This document shows, in pieces, positions 53,003-56,095 of a DNA stretch of 56,095 nt. Source of the DNA: Ornatilinea sp. (GTDB lineage: Bacteria > Chloroflexota > Anaerolineae > Anaerolineales > Anaerolineaceae); NCBI GenBank assembly GCA_018433975.1, contig JAHDQE010000022.1, forward strand, positions 1 through 56,095, read 5' to 3'. Within the stretch, counting starts at the first letter, position 1. Every line of letters begins with the position of its first letter. Under the pieces are notes generated by a model. The model did not search any database, was not told where the DNA came from, and worked only from the letters and a program-made list of their open reading frames with translations. Position numbers and translations under genes: made by a program.

Positions 53003-54553
53003 ATGAAAATACAAAAATACCTTTTTCCAACGATACTCGGCTGTATAATGCTGGCGTTGATCCCTCAGATGTTCAGCAAACCTGCTCAGTCTAAATCAAC
53101 TTCGAGCAGCACTTCATATGGTGACATCGACGCTTATATCGAAGAACAAATGCAGCGGCTGAACATTCCGGGCGTATCGCTGGCTATTGTTGAAGACGAC
53201 CAGATCGTACACTTGCGCGGATTTGGCCAGGCCCGTCCGGGTGGTGAAACGCCAACGCCACAGACCCCCTTCTTCATCGGTTCACTTACGAAATCGATGA
53301 CTGCCTTGGCTGTGATGCAGCTCGTCGAAGCCGGTAAGATCGAAATGGATGCCCCGGTTCAACGCTATCTGCCCTGGTTCCGGGTGGCAGACCCTCAGGC
53401 ATCCGCCCGGATAACCGTGCGCCACTTGTTGAATCAGACCAGCAGTCTGCCCACATCGTCCGGTGAGATCCAGATGGCCGATTTCGATGACAGCTCAAAT
53501 GCTACCGAAAGGCAGGCACGCGCATTATCAACGCTCATGCTCACCCGCCCGGTCGGCTCGGCGTTCGAATACAGCAACGCGAATTACAACTTGCTTGGGC
53601 TGATCATTGAGGCTGCCAGTGGTGAATCGTACGCGGATTATATTCAAAAGCACATCTTTACCCCGCTGGAGATGAGCCACAGTTATACTTCTTTGTCTGT
53701 GGCGAAACAGAATGGCCTGGCGATGGGGCATCGGTACTGGTTTGCCATTCCCTTCGTCGCCCCAAATACGCCTGTTCCAAACGGTTCGCTTCCATCCGGC
53801 CAGATCATCTCCTGCTCTGAAGATGTAGCCCACTACATGATCGCTCTCCTGAATGGGGGGCGTTATGGGAATGCACAAATCCTCTCGGAAGAAGGCATCG
53901 CCGAGATGCACCGCGGGGTGGCGGACGACAGCGTGATGGGCATTTCGTTGGGCCAGTACGGGATGGGGTGGTTCGTCGATGAAAGTGGAAAGACAAAGCT
54001 TGTCTGGCACAGCGGCACGACTCCCGACTTTGGCGCCTTCATCGCTTTGCTGCCGGAGCAAAAGAAAGGCCTGGTCCTGCTCTTCAATGCCAACCATCAT
54101 TGGTTTACTCCCGTTTTGTCAGATTTTGGGGCAGGCGCGGCCGCTTTGCTCGCCGGCGATCAGCCCAACCCAATCCGGTTTGTTGGCGTGATCCCCTGGA
54201 TGCTGCGTGGCTTGTTGTTCATCCCACTCATCCAAATCGTCGGCGTCGCCGCCACGCTGCGGCTGTTACGCCGCTGGCATCACGAGCCGGAGCGCCGCCC
54301 AAGCGGTGGACGTTTGTGGAGACGGTACATCCTGCTCCCGCTGATCCCCAACCTGTTGATAGCCAGCACCCTGATTCCCATGCTGGGCAAAACGCGCGGT
54401 TATTTGATGCTCTACATGCCCGACTACTCGTGGATCGCTCTGCTCTGCGGCAGCTTCGCCGGGATCTGGATGTTCCTGCGCACCGGGCTGATCATCCGTA
54501 CCACCCGACAAAAAGTAACAACAAATTTCGCTCCTCGGATACAGGGTTCGTAA
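53003..54553 (+). CDS. Serine beta-lactamase-like hydrolase with C-terminal membrane helices
   Basis: 516 residues. A signal/anchor segment starts the protein. The class C/PBP-like domain has SLTK (Ser94, Lys97) as the SxxK pair, YSNANYNLLG as the YxN triad and WHSGTTPDFG as the third box (HSG). Four hydrophobic segments from about 400 (MLRGLLFIPLIQIVGVAATL, ILLPLIPNLLIASTLIPML and two more) form a membrane tail, as in many serine hydrolases that process D-amino peptides or esters. Substrate unknown. A module copy follows. Confidence 0.9.
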   Translation: MKIQKYLFPTILGCIMLALIPQMFSKPAQSKSTSSSTSYGDIDAYIEEQMQRLNIPGVSLAIVEDDQIVHLRGFGQARPGGETPTPQTPFFIGSLTKSMTALAVMQLVEAGKIEMDAPVQRYLPWFRVADPQASARITVRHLLNQTSSLPTSSGEIQMADFDDSSNATERQARALSTLMLTRPVGSAFEYSNANYNLLGLIIEAASGESYADYIQKHIFTPLEMSHSYTSLSVAKQNGLAMGHRYWFAIPFVAPNTPVPNGSLPSGQIISCSEDVAHYMIALLNGGRYGNAQILSEEGIAEMHRGVADDSVMGISLGQYGMGWFVDESGKTKLVWHSGTTPDFGAFIALLPEQKKGLVLLFNANHHWFTPVLSDFGAGAAALLAGDQPNPIRFVGVIPWMLRGLLFIPLIQIVGVAATLRLLRRWHHEPERRPSGGRLWRRYILLPLIPNLLIASTLIPMLGKTRGYLMLYMPDYSWIALLCGSFAGIWMFLRTGLIIRTTRQKVTTNFAPRIQGS

Positions 54554-54638
54554 TATGTTTATTCCACTAGCCAGATTTATATTCATAAGTTTCGGCCGGT
54601 GCTGGCCGGTCCGCGGTAAAAATCTTTTGAATCCAATC

Positions 54639-54772
54639 CGCACGGACCGAGACGGATGTAGGAGGACACGTCTGTGCACCTGTAGCGTAAATTACGCCCG
54701 GCCTTAGGGGCCTAAAATCGGGCCATGATTTGAGAAGATGAAGCGTTCTCCCATTGTGGAGGACGCTTTTTG
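54639..54772 (+). repeat. DUF35-tail/terminator module copy
   Basis: GCACGGACCGAGACGGATGTAGG, ACACGTCTGTGCACC, GTAAATTACGCCCGGCCTTA, then the hairpin 54741-54771 (AAGCGTTCTCCC, loop ATTG, TGGAGGACGCTT, T4). The paired changes (C to T and G to A) keep the stem intact, which suggests selection for the hairpin. No gene is seen between this and 55013. Confidence 0.85.
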
Positions 54773-55012
54773 GTTTTGTAATATATAATGTATGGGGTGA
54801 GTGAACTCCAATAAGAATAATTGTCCGTTCATTTCTAAATCATATCTTATGTATTGCAGGCTGCAGGGAATTAAAATTAATGATCAAAGTGGGGAAATAT
54901 GACGAGGAAATGGATGAGGCCAGAGGATCCCTGTAATTCTGTTCATAATTCTTGCTGCTTATCACCGTGTAAAGTACACCGTAAAGCTATTTCGTAAATT
55001 TAATGGAATATC

Positions 55013-55807
55013 ATGAGTCTCACTGTTGTTATTGCCCAATTTCCCATATCACTATCTATACAGAATAATCTGAAAATTATTGATTCTGTATTGGAACAAA
55101 CCAACGTTGGGGATTGGGTAGTATTTCCAGAAGGCTCTCTTTCGGGGTATTCAACAGACGCTGCATTTCTTAAACAAATAGATCACAATGAATTAACAGC
55201 AGGATTAGAGCACATAAGAAAAGAATCAAACCGGCGGAAGATAAATATCTGGGTTGGCGCTTGTATAAATGTAGATGGGAAATGGTTCAATACTGCACAA
55301 GGCTTTTCGTCGGATGGTGATGTACAGAGGTATTCCAAAATAAATCTAGCCAATCATGAACGAGGTGTCTTTTCAGCGGGCAATTATCTGCCTGTGTTTA
55401 AGTTAAAGACACCAGAAGGTACAGTGAAAGTTGGAGTTCAAATGTGTCGGGAATTACGCTTCCCCGAACAATGGAATTGGCTTGCACGTTGTGGCGCACA
55501 AGTCATTTTACATTTGAATAATGCGGTCGGCACCTCTGCATTTCAGCCGGTTTGGAGAAGCCATCTTATTAGCAGAGCAGCAGAAATACAACGATTTGTT
55601 TTGAGTGCCAACAATGCTGCATCCGATCAAATTAGCCCTACAATTGCTGTGGCACCGGATGGGCAAGTGATGGGTGAAATTGTGTCAGCAGAATTGGGTA
55701 TTTTGCGAGTTGAACTGGATTTGTCAAAGGTCTCCGATCTGTATATTAATCAGAGCCGAAGTGATGTAGTGGCAATCACATCCGTCAATACACAAAACGC
55801 AATTTAA
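55013..55807 (+). CDS. Carbon-nitrogen hydrolase (nitrilase superfamily)
   Basis: 264 residues. The Glu-Lys-Cys triad is clear: VVFPEGSLSGY (Glu40), YSKINLANHERG with the Lys, and GVQMCRELRFPEQW with the Cys. The last motif, SRAAEIQRFVLSANN, matches the family. It hydrolyses an amide or nitrile; the substrate is unknown. The gene is AT-rich compared with its left neighbours. Confidence 0.9.
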   Translation: MSLTVVIAQFPISLSIQNNLKIIDSVLEQTNVGDWVVFPEGSLSGYSTDAAFLKQIDHNELTAGLEHIRKESNRRKINIWVGACINVDGKWFNTAQGFSSDGDVQRYSKINLANHERGVFSAGNYLPVFKLKTPEGTVKVGVQMCRELRFPEQWNWLARCGAQVILHLNNAVGTSAFQPVWRSHLISRAAEIQRFVLSANNAASDQISPTIAVAPDGQVMGEIVSAELGILRVELDLSKVSDLYINQSRSDVVAITSVNTQNAI

Positions 55808-56028
55808 CAGTACATCCAGTCGACGTAGGAGATTCTCCCCCCAAAGTAGCATTATCTTGTTTTTTTTCGCTTGTGGGTAGGTTTCTCCCTCCGTTCGCCG
55901 CTAATGTGGGCCGCTAGGTGATGGATCAAACTCATTATGGGTAATCCGTATTGGCAAGGTAAGCATCCCCTAAAATAATACCAACCTAAAGTGGAATATT
56001 CTGGTAAAACAAAGACAGGAGATTCCAG

Positions 56029-56095
56029 ATGAAAAGAACAAGATACACAGAACAGCAAATCATCAGTATCCTCAAAGAAGCTGAAGCAGGTGTCC
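56029..56095 (+). CDS. IS3-family transposase OrfA, cut by the window end
   Basis: The frame from ATG 56029 (AGGAGATTCC upstream) reads MKRTRYTEQQIISILKEAEA, the start of the IS3-type OrfA HTH protein (family form M[KR]RxRF[ST]EEQI[IV]xILKExE). Only 22 codons are inside the window. The left inverted repeat is probably in 55940-56010 but cannot be fixed. Confidence 0.85.
   Translation, partial: MKRTRYTEQQIISILKEAEAGV

Noticed and set aside
28284..54772. The nine hairpin modules as attC sites
   Set aside because: They lack RYYYAAC/GTTRRRY ends and an extrahelical base, have a T-tract, and derive from a gene end plus terminator, so they are a different kind of element from the attC-like site at 47279.

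Overview
The window looks like the chromosome of a member of the Chloroflexota, most likely class Anaerolineae. This is inferred from gene content, not from a marker gene. The clues are a bacterial mevalonate operon pairing a class II HMG-CoA reductase with an archaeal-type HMG-CoA synthase, a thiolase-like protein and a DUF35 protein; Thr/Pro-rich secreted proteins; a sortase-like protein with embedded IPxTG motif; a very large SARP-type STAND regulator; and several small conserved families (TIGR04076, DUF2007, YwbE, DUF2200, DUF2809). The only RNA gene found is tRNA-Asn(GTT) at 3183-3255.

Left half, 1-28.4 kb, mostly ordinary chromosome. A secreted protein with a C-terminal IPVTG/membrane tail sits on the minus strand behind a good promoter and a long structured leader. 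Then come tRNA-Asn, a polytopic membrane protein, a decayed tyrosine recombinase, a DUF2000/AraC convergent pair, an SDR epimerase and an AT-rich sulfotransferase that looks acquired. Next are housekeeping and redox genes: two flavodoxin-fold proteins, YwbE, a DEAD-box helicase, a GT87-like membrane protein, several small conserved proteins and the radical SAM enzyme AmrS. Cell-envelope genes follow (SLT-type transglycosylase, LCP protein). The half ends with the mevalonate entry operon 24.2-28.4 kb: HMG-CoA reductase, HMG-CoA synthase, thiolase homologue, DUF35. The thiolase homologue lacks the nucleophilic Cys and the GHP His.

Right half, 28.4-56.1 kb, an accessory island. It is a string of one- to three-gene units: unknown proteins, uracil-DNA-glycosylase-like remnants, a PPOx-like protein, aminotransferase plus RidA, an EcsC/TerB/SHOCT protein, a surface-protein operon opposite a SARP/STAND regulator, a decayed tag gene, DUF2200, ICMT-like and DUF2809 proteins, methyltransferases, a hydrolase with a WYL regulator, NmrA-like/flavodoxin/beta-lactamase-like genes and a nitrilase. 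The units are punctuated by same-orientation copies of one module: the 3' end of the DUF35 gene and/or its intrinsic terminator. I count the native copy plus eight others between 28.3 and 54.8 kb, with a possible further relative at 45.6 kb. Some junctions also carry integron attC-like features. The window ends inside an IS3-type transposase gene.

The strongest candidates for something undescribed are this island, apparently built by repeated insertion at the 3' end of the DUF35 gene, and the catalytically degenerate thiolase in the HMG-CoA synthase/DUF35 operon.
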